In this document: in pieces, positions 6,849 to 13,999 of the stretch
Layout: the number at the start of each line of letters is the position of its first letter
Position numbering within the stretch: the first letter of the stretch is position 1
Origin: Myxococcales bacterium
GTDB lineage: Bacteria; Myxococcota; Myxococcia; Myxococcales; Anaeromyxobacteraceae
Length of the DNA: 17,321 nt
NCBI GenBank assembly: GCA_021779335.1
Contig: JAJYAW010000017.1
Coordinates: 1 to 17,321, forward strand
Direction: 5' to 3'
Made by a program: the position numbers and the translations under genes
Notes under the pieces: generated by a model
Databases searched by the model: none
Seen by the model: only the letters and a program-made list of their open reading frames with translations
What the model was told of the DNA's origin: nothing

Positions 6849-7505
6849 TCACCCGAAGTACGAGCGGAGCTCCCGCGCCAGCTGCAGCAGGTCGCGGGCG
6901 GCGCCCGGGTCGACGAGCCGGTCGTCGTGGACGAGCATGGCCTCGCCCTCCGCCTCGAGGTGGGCGACCCTGGCCGGCCGCCGCACGAGCTGCGAGCGCA
7001 CGCCCGGGGTGAACGCCGCGCGGATGGCCGCCTCGTCTGGGCCGACGACGCGGTAGGCGCTGGCGAAGCCGGGGTCGTCGCCGAAGTCGACCTCGCGGAT
7101 CCCGAGGAGCGGGCCGAGGCGGTGCGAGATGGGATCCTCGGGAGCGAGCTCGAACCGGGGCTGCGGGTGGCCCGGGGTGCGGAGCACGCAGACCGTGGCG
7201 CGGTGCTGCTGCCGGCCCTTCCCGCGGCCGGTCTCGTAGAGGTAGTCGGCGATCCAGGCCTCGAGCCCCGAGGTGGAGCCGCGGAGGAGGTTGCGGACGC
7301 GCCGATTGCGGCCTCTCTGGAAGAGGGGGAGGGCGCCGAACCGCTCGAGCAGCTCGGCGCTGTCGGCGACGGAGAGCCCCAGCCCGGCGGCGGCCACCAC
7401 CCAGCGCTCCCGCCGCCGCCGCCAGTAGACCCAGTTGGCGATCCAGGCGCCCACCACGACAACCACCAGGACGACTACGATGAGGGCGGCCACGACGGGC
7501 TTCAT
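6849..7505 (-). CDS. Membrane-anchored protein of unknown function, 218 aa
   Basis: ATG 7503-7505 has GGAGG four bases upstream. Residues ~4-27 form a single membrane helix (VVAALIVVVLVVVVVGAWIA) followed by RRRR, so most of the protein should face the cytoplasm. The soluble part contains LPLFQRGRNRRVRNLLRGST, GLEAWIADYLYETG, TVCVLRTPG and ELAPEDPISHRLG. This arrangement resembles a widespread uncharacterised family with one helix and an 'F..GR.R...NLL.G...G....IFDY.Y' core; I cannot give a function. The start overlaps the stop of a 38-aa ORF by four bases (ATGA), suggesting translational coupling. It runs convergently with the lipoprotein at 6210-6764. Confidence 0.8.
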   Translation of the reverse strand: MKPVVAALIVVVLVVVVVGAWIANWVYWRRRRERWVVAAAGLGLSVADSAELLERFGALPLFQRGRNRRVRNLLRGSTSGLEAWIADYLYETGRGKGRQQHRATVCVLRTPGHPQPRFELAPEDPISHRLGPLLGIREVDFGDDPGFASAYRVVGPDEAAIRAAFTPGVRSQLVRRPARVAHLEAEGEAMLVHDDRLVDPGAARDLLQLARELRSYFG

Positions 7506-7618
7506 GGGGCCTCCAGGCGCGAGCGCCGCCCCGCAGCCCGCGCCCCGAGGCGCCCCAGCTCGTGATGGAGGCGGGCCAGCTCCGCCTCGCCCGACGGGAC
7601 CGCCCTCAAGTCCGTCAT
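7502..7618 (-). CDS. Possible 38-aa small protein coupled to the membrane protein
   Basis: ATG at 7616-7618 (GGGGGA a few bases upstream) to TGA at 7502-7504, which overlaps the next start as ATGA. The product starts MTDLRAVPSGEAELARLHHE and ends RAAGRRSRLEAP, a single probable amphipathic helix with a basic end. I recognise no family. The Shine-Dalgarno, the ATGA coupling and the opposed charges along a helix support a real gene. Its small size means it could also be only a leader ORF regulating the next gene. Confidence 0.45.
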   Translation of the reverse strand: MTDLRAVPSGEAELARLHHELGRLGARAAGRRSRLEAP

Positions 7619-7662
7619 GGGTCCCCCGCAGATCGTCAGGGAAATCGGCGGCGCCTGGGCCG

Positions 7663-8160
7663 TCAGAGCTTCTGGACCACGAGGCGCATCAGCCGCTCGG
7701 CGGCCGCCTTCTGCGCGGCCTCCGAGGCGCCCGGCATCATCAGGGTGATGATGGCGTAGCTCGTCCCCTTGAAGGTGTTGAGCTGCACCATGCCGTACCC
7801 CGGGCTCGAGAAGAACGAGCCGTCGCCGAGGGCGGCCGACGGCGCGACCGCGATCTGCTGCTTCGCGAGCGCGGCCTTCACGCTCGCGGCGGTCTCCCCG
7901 GCGGCGGCCGCCTTGACGAGCACGCTGAAGCCCCCGAGGTCCCCGACCCGGTACTCGCACGGCAGGCCGACGAGCGGGTTGGCGCGCGCGTTCGGCTTGC
8001 CCGCGCCGACCGGCTTGCCGACGGCCGCCTGGATCTCGGCCGCGGACAGCAGGCTGCACGAGTCGGCCGGCGCCGCCCTGGCGCCCGCCGGCCCGGCGAG
8101 CCCGAAGGTGAGGACCGCGGCGGTGAGTCCACGAACCACGACACGGAATGCGCGCACCAT
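7663..8160 (-). CDS. Secreted DUF3558-like protein, 165 aa
   Basis: The frame is open further upstream, but ATG 8158-8160 has a perfect Shine-Dalgarno (AAGGAGG) and begins a signal peptide (MVRAFRVVVRGLTAAVLTFG, cleavage probably after AGARA). The mature protein starts with DSCSLLSAAEIQAAVGKPVG and contains LPCEYRVGDLGGFSV, so two Cys may form a disulfide. 'CSLL..A.I..A.G.PV' is typical of the DUF3558 and related periplasmic proteins. The C-terminal half (YGMVQLNTFKGTSYAIITLM) forms the expected beta sheet. Function unknown. The gene is 44 bases upstream of the 38-aa ORF on the same strand and may share its transcript. Confidence 0.8.
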   Translation of the reverse strand: MVRAFRVVVRGLTAAVLTFGLAGPAGARAAPADSCSLLSAAEIQAAVGKPVGAGKPNARANPLVGLPCEYRVGDLGGFSVLVKAAAAGETAASVKAALAKQQIAVAPSAALGDGSFFSSPGYGMVQLNTFKGTSYAIITLMMPGASEAAQKAAAERLMRLVVQKL

Positions 8161-8375
8161 CTCCCCCTCCTTGGTGTCGGCCGGTGACGTCCAGGATCGC
8201 GGACCGCGTGGACGATGGCAGACCGGGGACTGCAGGTTGAGCTGGCCGCGAAGTATCACCGGATCACTGCCCGTCGGGGCGCCCAAGTTGCCGCACCTCC
8301 TGGCGGGCGGCCTGGAGGCTGATCCCGGCGCGCAGCGACGCACCGAACTGCGCGCCGCGCACCCCGCGGCACGAA
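8161..8375. other. Divergent intergenic region
   Basis: It lies between the DUF3558-like gene (minus) and the small lipoprotein gene (plus). The plus-strand promoter sits at its right end (8376-8404). For the minus gene I find a Shine-Dalgarno at its start but no convincing -35/-10 pair. A minus-strand frame (ending at 8264) reads somewhat protein-like, GASLRAGISLQAARQEV, but is not assignable. Confidence 0.4.
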
Positions 8376-8404
8376 TTGCTGGACCGACCCGGAGGGTGTA
8401 GGCT
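8376..8404 (+). promoter_or_regulatory. Promoter candidate TTGCTG-N17-TAGGCT
   Basis: TTGCTG (8376-8381), exactly 17 bases, then TAGGCT (8399-8404). The likely start of transcription is about 43 bases before the ATG at 8454. The same layout occurs at 12371-12399 (TTGTGG-N17-TAGGGT). Confidence 0.4.
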
Positions 8405-8453
8405 CCGACCGTGGGTGACTGAGCCTTCACGAAGGCGATTCACTGGGGGAGAC

Positions 8454-8777
8454 ATGAGACGCACCGCACTGGCGGCCTTCGTGGCGATGGCGGCGATGAT
8501 GGTGGGCGGCTGCACGATCCGGCAGAAGATCGTCAAGATCCCGCGAACCCCGGAGAACCTGCAGGCCTTCCGGGAGTGCCAGCGCACGGTGGCCGTCGCC
8601 GTCGGCTACGACAAGGCCGGCATCGAGAGGCTGAAGTACCAGTGCCTCAACACGCTCGAATCAACCTCCGAGGTGGTGACGACCGATGGCGACGACCCGG
8701 TCGCGCCCCCTGGCTGTCAGCAGGTAGAGTACCTCCTCGGCGAGGGATCCTACGAGTACTTCTACCTGTGCAAGTAG
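8454..8777 (+). CDS. Small lipoprotein of unknown function, 107 aa
   Basis: ATG 8454 follows GGGGGAG and gives a compact signal peptide, MRRTALAAFVAMAAMMVGGC, with lipobox VGGC. The ORF is open further upstream but without a signal or ribosome site. The mature part starts TIRQKIVKIPRTPENLQAFR and holds four more Cys (FRECQR, KYQCLN, PGCQQ and the final YLCK), which could make two disulfides. It ends in a tail rich in aromatic and acidic residues (EGSYEYFYLCK). I recognise no family. It converges with the BIG2/propeller gene, whose stop is 34 bases away. Confidence 0.8.
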   Translation: MRRTALAAFVAMAAMMVGGCTIRQKIVKIPRTPENLQAFRECQRTVAVAVGYDKAGIERLKYQCLNTLESTSEVVTTDGDDPVAPPGCQQVEYLLGEGSYEYFYLCK

Positions 8778-8811
8778 CCTTTCGCCGGCGCAGGGACGGG
8801 CCGCGGCGCGC

Positions 8812-11097
8812 TCACGGCGACACGTAGACGTAGTAGTGGTCGCCGACCGCCACCAGCGAGGCGCCGCTCCAGGCCACCGCCAGCAGCGTGTAGGTGCCGC
8901 CGACCGGCGCCACGGTGCGGGAGGTCCACGTGGCGCCGTCCGGCGAGGTGAACACGTAGGCCGGTGAGCCGACCGCTCCCGGCCCACCCACCGCCACGAA
9001 CTGGTTCCCGGTCCAGATCACGCCGTTGAGGTACGTGGGCAGCTTGACCCCAGTGGCCCAGGTGATCCCGTCGGGCGAGGTCCGGTTGAGGCCGCTCGAG
9101 CCGACCTGGACGAACAGGTTCCCCGACCAGGCGATGCCGCTGAGCCCCCAGGCCGAGTCGGTGACCCGCGTCCAGGCGACGGCGTCCGGCGAGGTGAGCG
9201 TACTGTCGCCCACCACCACGTACCTCGTGCCGGTCCAGGTGACGGCGCGCAGCGCGCTGGTGGTCCCCGAGGTCCGCGCCGTCCAGGTGAGCCCGTCGGG
9301 CGACGTCAGGATGGCACCGGCCTCACCCACCGCGACGAACTGCGTGCCGGCCCAGATGACGCCGTCGAGGACCCTGCCCGAGATCGGCGCCGCGCTGTTC
9401 GGCGTCCAGGTGACCCCGGCGTCGGAGGAGGTCATGACGTAGCCGGCGCCGACCGCCACCAGGCGCGACAGCGGCGGCGACCAGGCCACGCCCCAGAGCT
9501 GCGAGCCGACCCCTGAGGCGTCAGGGACCGGCGCGCGCGCCGCCCACGCGATCCCGTCGGGCGAGGTGAAGATCCCCCCGTTGTTGGCCACCGCCACGAA
9601 CTGGCTCCCCGCCCAGGTGATGCCGGAGAGCCTGAAGTTCACGAAGGCGCAGCCGTTGCTGCAGTTCATCACCGGCGAGCTGGGGACGTAGCTCCAGGCC
9701 ACGCCCGGGGGCGTCGACGACACCGTCAGGCCGGTGGTGCCGGGCAGGCCACCGGCGGTGGCGGTGACGGTGGTCGTGCCCAGGGCGACGCCGGCGGCTC
9801 GGCCGGCCGCGTCGATGGTGGCGACGGCGGTCGCGCTGGACCCCCAGGCGACCCCGCTCACCAGCGGGCGCGAGCTGCCGTCGGAGAAGTGGCCCACCGC
9901 GGTGAAGGTGAGGTGGTCGAGCACCCCGATGATCGGGTCGGCCGGATCGACGGTGACCGAGGTGAGCGTCGCCGACGAGACCGTGAGCGTGGTGGCGCCG
10001 CTGACGCCGCCCGAGCTGGCGCTGATGGCCGAGGTTCCGGCCGCCAGCCCCGTCGCCAAGCCGGCCGGGTCCACCGAGGCGACGGCGGCGGTGCCGGAGC
10101 TCCAGGTGGCCACCGCGGTCAGGTCCTGCACCGACCCGTCGGAGTAGGTGCCGTAGGCCTGGAGCTGGGCGGCGTAGGTCACCGGGACGCTCGGCGCCAC
10201 CGGCGTGACGCTGATCGAGACCAGCAGCGGCGGGCCGACGGTCAGGCCGGTGGAGCCGGTGAGACCGGCGCGGGTGCAGGCGACGTCGGTCCGCCCCTGG
10301 GCCTGGGCGGTGGCCAGGCCGGTGAGGTCGATGGTGGCGATGCCGGTGTCCAGCGAGCTCCAGGTGCACTGGGAGGTGACGTCCTGGGTGGTCCCGTCCG
10401 AGAGGTGGCCGGTGGCGGTGAAGCGCTGGGTGGTGCCGTCGGGGATGGCCGGGTTGGCCGGCTCCACCGTGATGGTCTGGACGGCGGCCGCGACCACGCG
10501 CACCGTGGTGGTGCCGCGCAGGGGCGGGAGGTCGGCGACCAGCGTGTTGGAGCCGACGGCCGAGGCGGTCAGCAGGCCGCCGGAGGTGATGGTGGCGATG
10601 GGGGTCCCGCCGAGGACGCCGAGGAGCGAGGCGTCCCACCGGACCTGGCCCGTCAGGTCCACGGTGGTCCCATCGGCGCGGTGGCCGGTGGCCGCGAACT
10701 GCTGCCGCAGGCCGACCGGGATGGTGGGGTTGGCCGGCTCGATGCTGATCGACACCAGCGGCGACGGCGGCGTCGCCGAGGAGTGATCGCACGAGTCGGT
10801 GGCGGGCGGCATGTTCCAGAAGCGGCTGGAGAACTGCTGGAGCTGGGTGCAGTTCACCAGCTCGGGCCCTTTGTTGGAGGTGCCCGACGGGGCGCCGGTC
10901 GGGTTCAGCCCCAGGCACGCGCCGTCCCCGTTGCACGACCAGTGATAATACCAGTCCTGGCTGCCGGCCGCCCCGCAGCCGCTCGACAGCGCGGCGGTGA
11001 GCAGCGAGAGCGCCACGCCGGCGCGGGCAGACCTGATCTTTGGGAGGAGCCTCAACGGAGACCTCGCGCACCTCGAAGGAGGCGGCGATCGTCTCAC
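8812..11097 (-). CDS. Lipoprotein with four BIG2 domains and a seven-bladed propeller, 761 aa
   Basis: The longest frame starts at GTG 11095-11097 (GGAGGG about nine bases upstream). A TTG at 11053-11055 (GAGG upstream) would give a more usual signal peptide, MRLLPKIRSARAGVALSLL. The lipobox is LSSGC (Cys41 from the GTG). Residues ~42-112 form a Cys-containing linker. Four BIG2 Ig-like domains follow at about 115-203, 205-288, 292-374 and 377-460, each with 'I.V.P..P.IP.G....F.A.G...DGT..D.T....W'. Residues ~467-761 carry seven repeats of 'W.G..FVAVG..G...TSPDG.TW', a sialidase/Ycf48-like propeller. The first strand (VAWSYVPSS) probably closes the last blade. A cell-surface binding or adhesive role is likely but unproven. 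Confidence 0.85.
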   Translation of the reverse strand: MRRSPPPSRCARSPLRLLPKIRSARAGVALSLLTAALSSGCGAAGSQDWYYHWSCNGDGACLGLNPTGAPSGTSNKGPELVNCTQLQQFSSRFWNMPPATDSCDHSSATPPSPLVSISIEPANPTIPVGLRQQFAATGHRADGTTVDLTGQVRWDASLLGVLGGTPIATITSGGLLTASAVGSNTLVADLPPLRGTTTVRVVAAAVQTITVEPANPAIPDGTTQRFTATGHLSDGTTQDVTSQCTWSSLDTGIATIDLTGLATAQAQGRTDVACTRAGLTGSTGLTVGPPLLVSISVTPVAPSVPVTYAAQLQAYGTYSDGSVQDLTAVATWSSGTAAVASVDPAGLATGLAAGTSAISASSGGVSGATTLTVSSATLTSVTVDPADPIIGVLDHLTFTAVGHFSDGSSRPLVSGVAWGSSATAVATIDAAGRAAGVALGTTTVTATAGGLPGTTGLTVSSTPPGVAWSYVPSSPVMNCSNGCAFVNFRLSGITWAGSQFVAVANNGGIFTSPDGIAWAARAPVPDASGVGSQLWGVAWSPPLSRLVAVGAGYVMTSSDAGVTWTPNSAAPISGRVLDGVIWAGTQFVAVGEAGAILTSPDGLTWTARTSGTTSALRAVTWTGTRYVVVGDSTLTSPDAVAWTRVTDSAWGLSGIAWSGNLFVQVGSSGLNRTSPDGITWATGVKLPTYLNGVIWTGNQFVAVGGPGAVGSPAYVFTSPDGATWTSRTVAPVGGTYTLLAVAWSGASLVAVGDHYYVYVSP

Positions 11098-11186
11098 CCG
11101 CGCCGCGCCCTCCGCAAGGCGCGCTCGGTACGTTGCGCCGGGGCCGGGCTTGGCGGCCGGTCACCCCTGGCCGGACGCCGACTCGA

Positions 11187-12143
11187 TCAGATCGCCAGCA
11201 CGGCGAGGACGCCCGTGACCGCGAGCACCAGGGCGAGCGCGAAGGCGTAGGCGAGCCCCACGCCCGCGACCGCCAGCGCGGTCGCCCCCCACCCCTTCCC
11301 GTCGATCCGCCGGAGGGCGAGCGCGAACCAGCCCAGGGTCGCCGCCGCGCCCGCCCACCCGAGCGGCTCCCACCCCGTCAGCGCCCCCGGCAGGAGCGCC
11401 AGGCAGCCGATGGTCTGCGCGTGGAGGGCGAGGACGAGCTGCTCGGCGTAGTAGCGGCGACGGCGGACCGCCTTGAGGAGGAGCGCCAGGAGGGGCACGA
11501 GGAGGAAGAGCGCCCGCGGCAGGTCCTCCCGGAACGCGGCGGCGTACCTGCGGGCCACCTCGCCGGACGGGAGCCGGGCGAGGTGCTCCAGCCGGTCGGC
11601 GACGAAGGCTCCCAGGCGCCCGCGCGCCCGGAGCCGCGCCGCGAGGGCGGGGAGTTCCCGCGCCGCGGTGGCGCGTTCGCCCGGCGTCGGCGTGAGCTCG
11701 ACCCGCTCCTCCCCGGGCGCGGCCACCACGATCCGCGTCGGGCCCGCCGGCCCCGGGCCGACGGCGGCGGCGAGGAAGAGCGCCAGGCTGGCGCCGAGGT
11801 AGAGCCGCAGCGGCGACGTGTAGCGAGCGCGCCGGCCCCGCGAGAGGTCCGCCGCGACGCGACCGGGCCGGAGGACGAGTGCGGGGAGCGTGTGCAGCAG
11901 CCTGCCGTCGAGGGAGAGCGTCTCCTCGAGCAGCTCGGCCGCCAGCCGGCGCAGCGGTCGGCGGAGGTCGTGCCGCAGGTCCTGGCCGCAGCCGGCGCAG
12001 TACCGGCCACCCACCGGGGCGCCGCAGTTCGGGCAGCGGCCCGGCGCGGCGGGGCCGCTCGCGGGGGCGGCGTCGACGTCCACGTCGGCGAGAGGAGCTC
12101 CTGGCACGATGATCCCGGCGGCCCTGGGGAGGACGACCTTCAT
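11187..12143 (-). CDS. DUF3667-like zinc-ribbon membrane protein, 318 aa
   Basis: An N-terminal zinc ribbon CPNCGAPVGGRYCAGCGQ (C37, C40, C49, C52) is followed by a 'RRPLRRLAAELLEE' segment and YTSPLRLYLGASLALFL. A central soluble loop precedes further membrane helices (ALFLLVPLLALLLKAV, LALHAQTIGCLALLPG, and two at the C-terminus). 'CPNCG…YC..CGQ', 'Y.SP.R.Y' and 'YAEQLVLALH' are the signature order of the DUF3667 family, for which no function is known. The start ATG 12143 has no clear Shine-Dalgarno. The gene is 89 bases upstream of the BIG2/propeller gene on the same strand and could be co-transcribed, although each has its own style of start. Confidence 0.85.
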   Translation of the reverse strand: MKVVLPRAAGIIVPGAPLADVDVDAAPASGPAAPGRCPNCGAPVGGRYCAGCGQDLRHDLRRPLRRLAAELLEETLSLDGRLLHTLPALVLRPGRVAADLSRGRRARYTSPLRLYLGASLALFLAAAVGPGPAGPTRIVVAAPGEERVELTPTPGERATAARELPALAARLRARGRLGAFVADRLEHLARLPSGEVARRYAAAFREDLPRALFLLVPLLALLLKAVRRRRYYAEQLVLALHAQTIGCLALLPGALTGWEPLGWAGAAATLGWFALALRRIDGKGWGATALAVAGVGLAYAFALALVLAVTGVLAVLAI

Positions 12144-12488
12144 CCGGCGTGACCGCTTCGACGCCCACGGCCCTGGTCACCAGCGTAACGCGGCCCCGCG
12201 TCGGCCGCTCCCTCCTCGGGCTTCGCCCTGGACGGCCTGGCGCGGGCCCGGCTCCACGTCCGCTGGGCCCCCGCCGGGTCGTTCGTGCGCCCGAAGTGAC
12301 GCTGACCGTGCCCGGTTCGACGCCCCCGTTGCGCCGCTCCCGACGGAGTGACTCGGCGCGTCAATATGACTTGTGGTCAACTCGACCGACCAGTAGGGTG
12401 TAAACGCTCCGTGTCATGTCGAGCTCGTCGCCGGTGCAGTCCTGCACCGCCGGCCCCAACCACACCCCACGTTCCACCGAGGTCCTTC
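12144..12488. other. Divergent intergenic region with one promoter candidate
   Basis: It separates the DUF3667 gene (minus) from the BIG2 lipoprotein gene (plus). It holds the palindrome GTCA-ATA-TGAC just before the promoter at 12371. No protein-like frame is seen in 12144-12360. The plus frame is open from 12348, but codons 12348-12488 have no signal peptide or Shine-Dalgarno. Confidence 0.45.
12371..12399 (+). promoter_or_regulatory. Promoter candidate TTGTGG-N17-TAGGGT
   Basis: TTGTGG (12371-12376), 17 bases, TAGGGT (12394-12399). The spacer contains GACCGACC, as does that of the promoter at 8376. It would drive the lipoprotein starting at TTG 12489 with a leader of about 80 nt. The palindrome GTCAATATGAC lies at its upstream edge and could bind a regulator. 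Confidence 0.4.
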
Positions 12489-13364
12489 TTGCACCTTTCC
12501 TCGCTCCGCTCGCTGTCGCTCGCCCTGCCCGTCCTGCTGCTGGCCGCCTGCGGCGGCTCGCCCGACGTCACCCTGACCAGCGTCGTCGTCTCGCCGGACA
12601 GCGTGACCGTCACCAAGGGGCTCCCGGCGACGGTCAGCGCCACCGGCCACTACTCCGACGGCTCGACCGCCAGCGTCACCGCGACGGCCGCGTGGGCCAG
12701 CTCCGACGAGGCCGTGGTCACCGTCGCCGGCGGCGTCCTCACCACCACGGGTGTCGGCACCGCCACCGTCACGGCCACCGGCCCGGGGTCGGTGGCTGCC
12801 GGCACTGTCTCGGTGACGGTGACGCCCGCCACGGTCGTGTCGCTGGCGGTCTCGCCCACCGGAGTGACCTTCGCCTACTACGACGCGCCCCCGGTCATCA
12901 CCGCCCCTGGAACGCTGACCGATGCGACGGTGGCCGACCAGGCCGCCACGGTCACCTGGACCTCGAGCGACGAGGCCATCGCCACGGTGAGCGGCGGCGT
13001 GGTGACCCCGGTCGCCCCCGGAACCGTCACCATCACCGCGACCGATCCGGGCTCCAGCCAGGCGGCCAGCGCGACCGTGACCATCAGCGACGTGGCGATC
13101 CGGGGGGCCATGTACGGGCTGCTGTCATGCAGCGGGGGCTGCCCGGTGCCGTACTCCACCTCCTACGAGGTCCAGATCCTCACGACGCTGGCCGGCTGGG
13201 TCACCCCGCCGGTCGGGGTGCTCGCGTGGTCGACCTCCGCCCCGGGCGTCGCCACCGTGGCGCAGGACGGCGTCGCGACCTTCGTCGCCTACGGCTCGGT
13301 GACCGTCTTCGCGCGGCTCCCGAGCGGGGTCACCGCGCAGATGGACAGCTCCATCAGCCCGTGA
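12489..13364 (+). CDS. BIG2-repeat lipoprotein, 291 aa, TTG start
   Basis: TTG 12489 has GAGG (12479-12482) six bases upstream and begins a textbook lipoprotein signal, MHLSSLRSLSLALPVLLLAA, with Cys21 in LLAAC. The ATG at 12348 would bury the signal 47 residues inside, so TTG is chosen. Residues ~28-111 and ~115-203 are two BIG2 Ig-like domains (VVVSPDSVTVTKGLPATVSA, TYSDG-type loop, AWASSDEAVVTV; then VTWTSSDEAIATVSGGVV). Residues ~205-291 are a third, divergent one with a possible disulfide (CSGGC). This family decorates the outer surface and often mediates adhesion; here that is inference. It is related in architecture to the 761-aa BIG2 protein but lacks the propeller. Confidence 0.85.
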   Translation: MHLSSLRSLSLALPVLLLAACGGSPDVTLTSVVVSPDSVTVTKGLPATVSATGHYSDGSTASVTATAAWASSDEAVVTVAGGVLTTTGVGTATVTATGPGSVAAGTVSVTVTPATVVSLAVSPTGVTFAYYDAPPVITAPGTLTDATVADQAATVTWTSSDEAIATVSGGVVTPVAPGTVTITATDPGSSQAASATVTISDVAIRGAMYGLLSCSGGCPVPYSTSYEVQILTTLAGWVTPPVGVLAWSTSAPGVATVAQDGVATFVAYGSVTVFARLPSGVTAQMDSSISP

Positions 13365-13373
13365 GGTCTCGCG

Positions 13374-13400
13374 CCGGCCCGCTCGTCCTGGGCGGGCCGG
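13374..13400 (+). terminator. Hairpin after the BIG2 lipoprotein gene
   Basis: CCGGCCCGC (13374-13382), a 9-nt loop and GCGGGCCGG (13392-13400) form a perfect 9-bp GC stem ten bases after the stop codon. No T-run follows. It lies between convergent reading frames and could act for both. Confidence 0.55.
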
Positions 13401-13417
13401 TCGCCCCCCGGTCGCCG

Positions 13418-13924
13418 TCACGGTCCGGGCGGGGGGCCGGGCGGCGGGGCCAGCGTGGCGGTCGACCGGATCGTCACGTCGCCGTCTGCCGCCACCAGGT
13501 TGGGGACGGCCTGTCGGGAGCCGCGCCGCAGACCACCGCGTCGTCGATCCCGGTCACCGTGGGCGGAGCTGCCACCAGGAAGGCCTGGTCGTGGCTGGCG
13601 ATGAGCCCCTGGGTGCCCTGGAGCTCCACTCGCCAGATCCCGGGGAGGAGGTCACCTGCCGGGAGGTCGAGGGACGGCATCTGGGGCGAGCCGTCCGTCG
13701 AGATCGGTCACCCGCGTGGCCGCCAGGCGCAGGGTCGCGGTGGTGCCCGCCGCGGCGAGGCCGGTGGTCGTCACGTCGACGCGCCCGTCGAGGCCGCTCC
13801 AGCCGTAGGCGGTGGCCTGGCCCGCCTGGTGGAGGGACACGAGGTCGATGGCCGGGACCGGAGGGACCGTCAGGTCGCCGGTCGGCACGGCGCAGCCGAG
13901 GAGGGAGACGGCGTCGTCGAGCAC
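13418..13924 (-). pseudogene. Minus-strand gene broken by two frameshifts
   Basis: Three consecutive frames each give protein-like sequence. The first is DDAVSLLGCAVPTGDLTVPP through YGWSGLDGRVDVTTTGL to ATRVTDLDG. A slip near 13692-13698 leads to TDGSPQMPSLDLPAGD, IWRVELQGTQGLIAS and DDAVVCG. A second slip near 13521-13529 leads to SRQAVPNLVAADGDV, TIRSTATLAPPPGPPPGP and stop (13418-13420). Joined, they make one beta-rich protein of about 165 residues. SLLGC may be the end of a lipobox, but the N-terminal signal peptide is missing. I recognise no family; it looks like another secreted beta-sandwich protein. Two independent slips plus a lost 5' end favour real decay over sequencing error. Confidence 0.6.
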
Positions 13925-13999
13925 CTCGCCGGCGACGAGCTGGTGGTCCTCCTGCCTGGCGTCCGCCCCGAGGCCGCCGTCGAGGGGACGGCGCGGCGT
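13907..13999 (+). pseudogene. Possible scrap of a GGDEF (diguanylate cyclase) domain
   Basis: On the plus strand 13907-13999 reads DGVVEHLAGDELVVLLPGV, then RPEAAVEGTARRQAA. The canonical core is 'D.VARLGGDEFVVLLPGV.PEAA…A.R'. Two changes (GG to AG, F to L) would destroy a normal active site. Nothing before or after in this frame continues the domain. It sits between the broken minus-strand gene and the end of the CoA-transferase gene. Because only about 30 residues match, chance resemblance is possible. Confidence 0.3.

Noticed and set aside
8264..8587. Minus-strand ORF with a helix-like tail (GASLRAGISLQAARQEV)
   Set aside because: It runs across the start and promoter of the plus-strand lipoprotein gene and has no own start signal; too short to assign.
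9889..11250. 453-aa plus-strand ORF opposite the BIG2/propeller gene
   Set aside because: Low-complexity Gly/Arg composition mirrors the repeats on the other strand; no start signal or domain.
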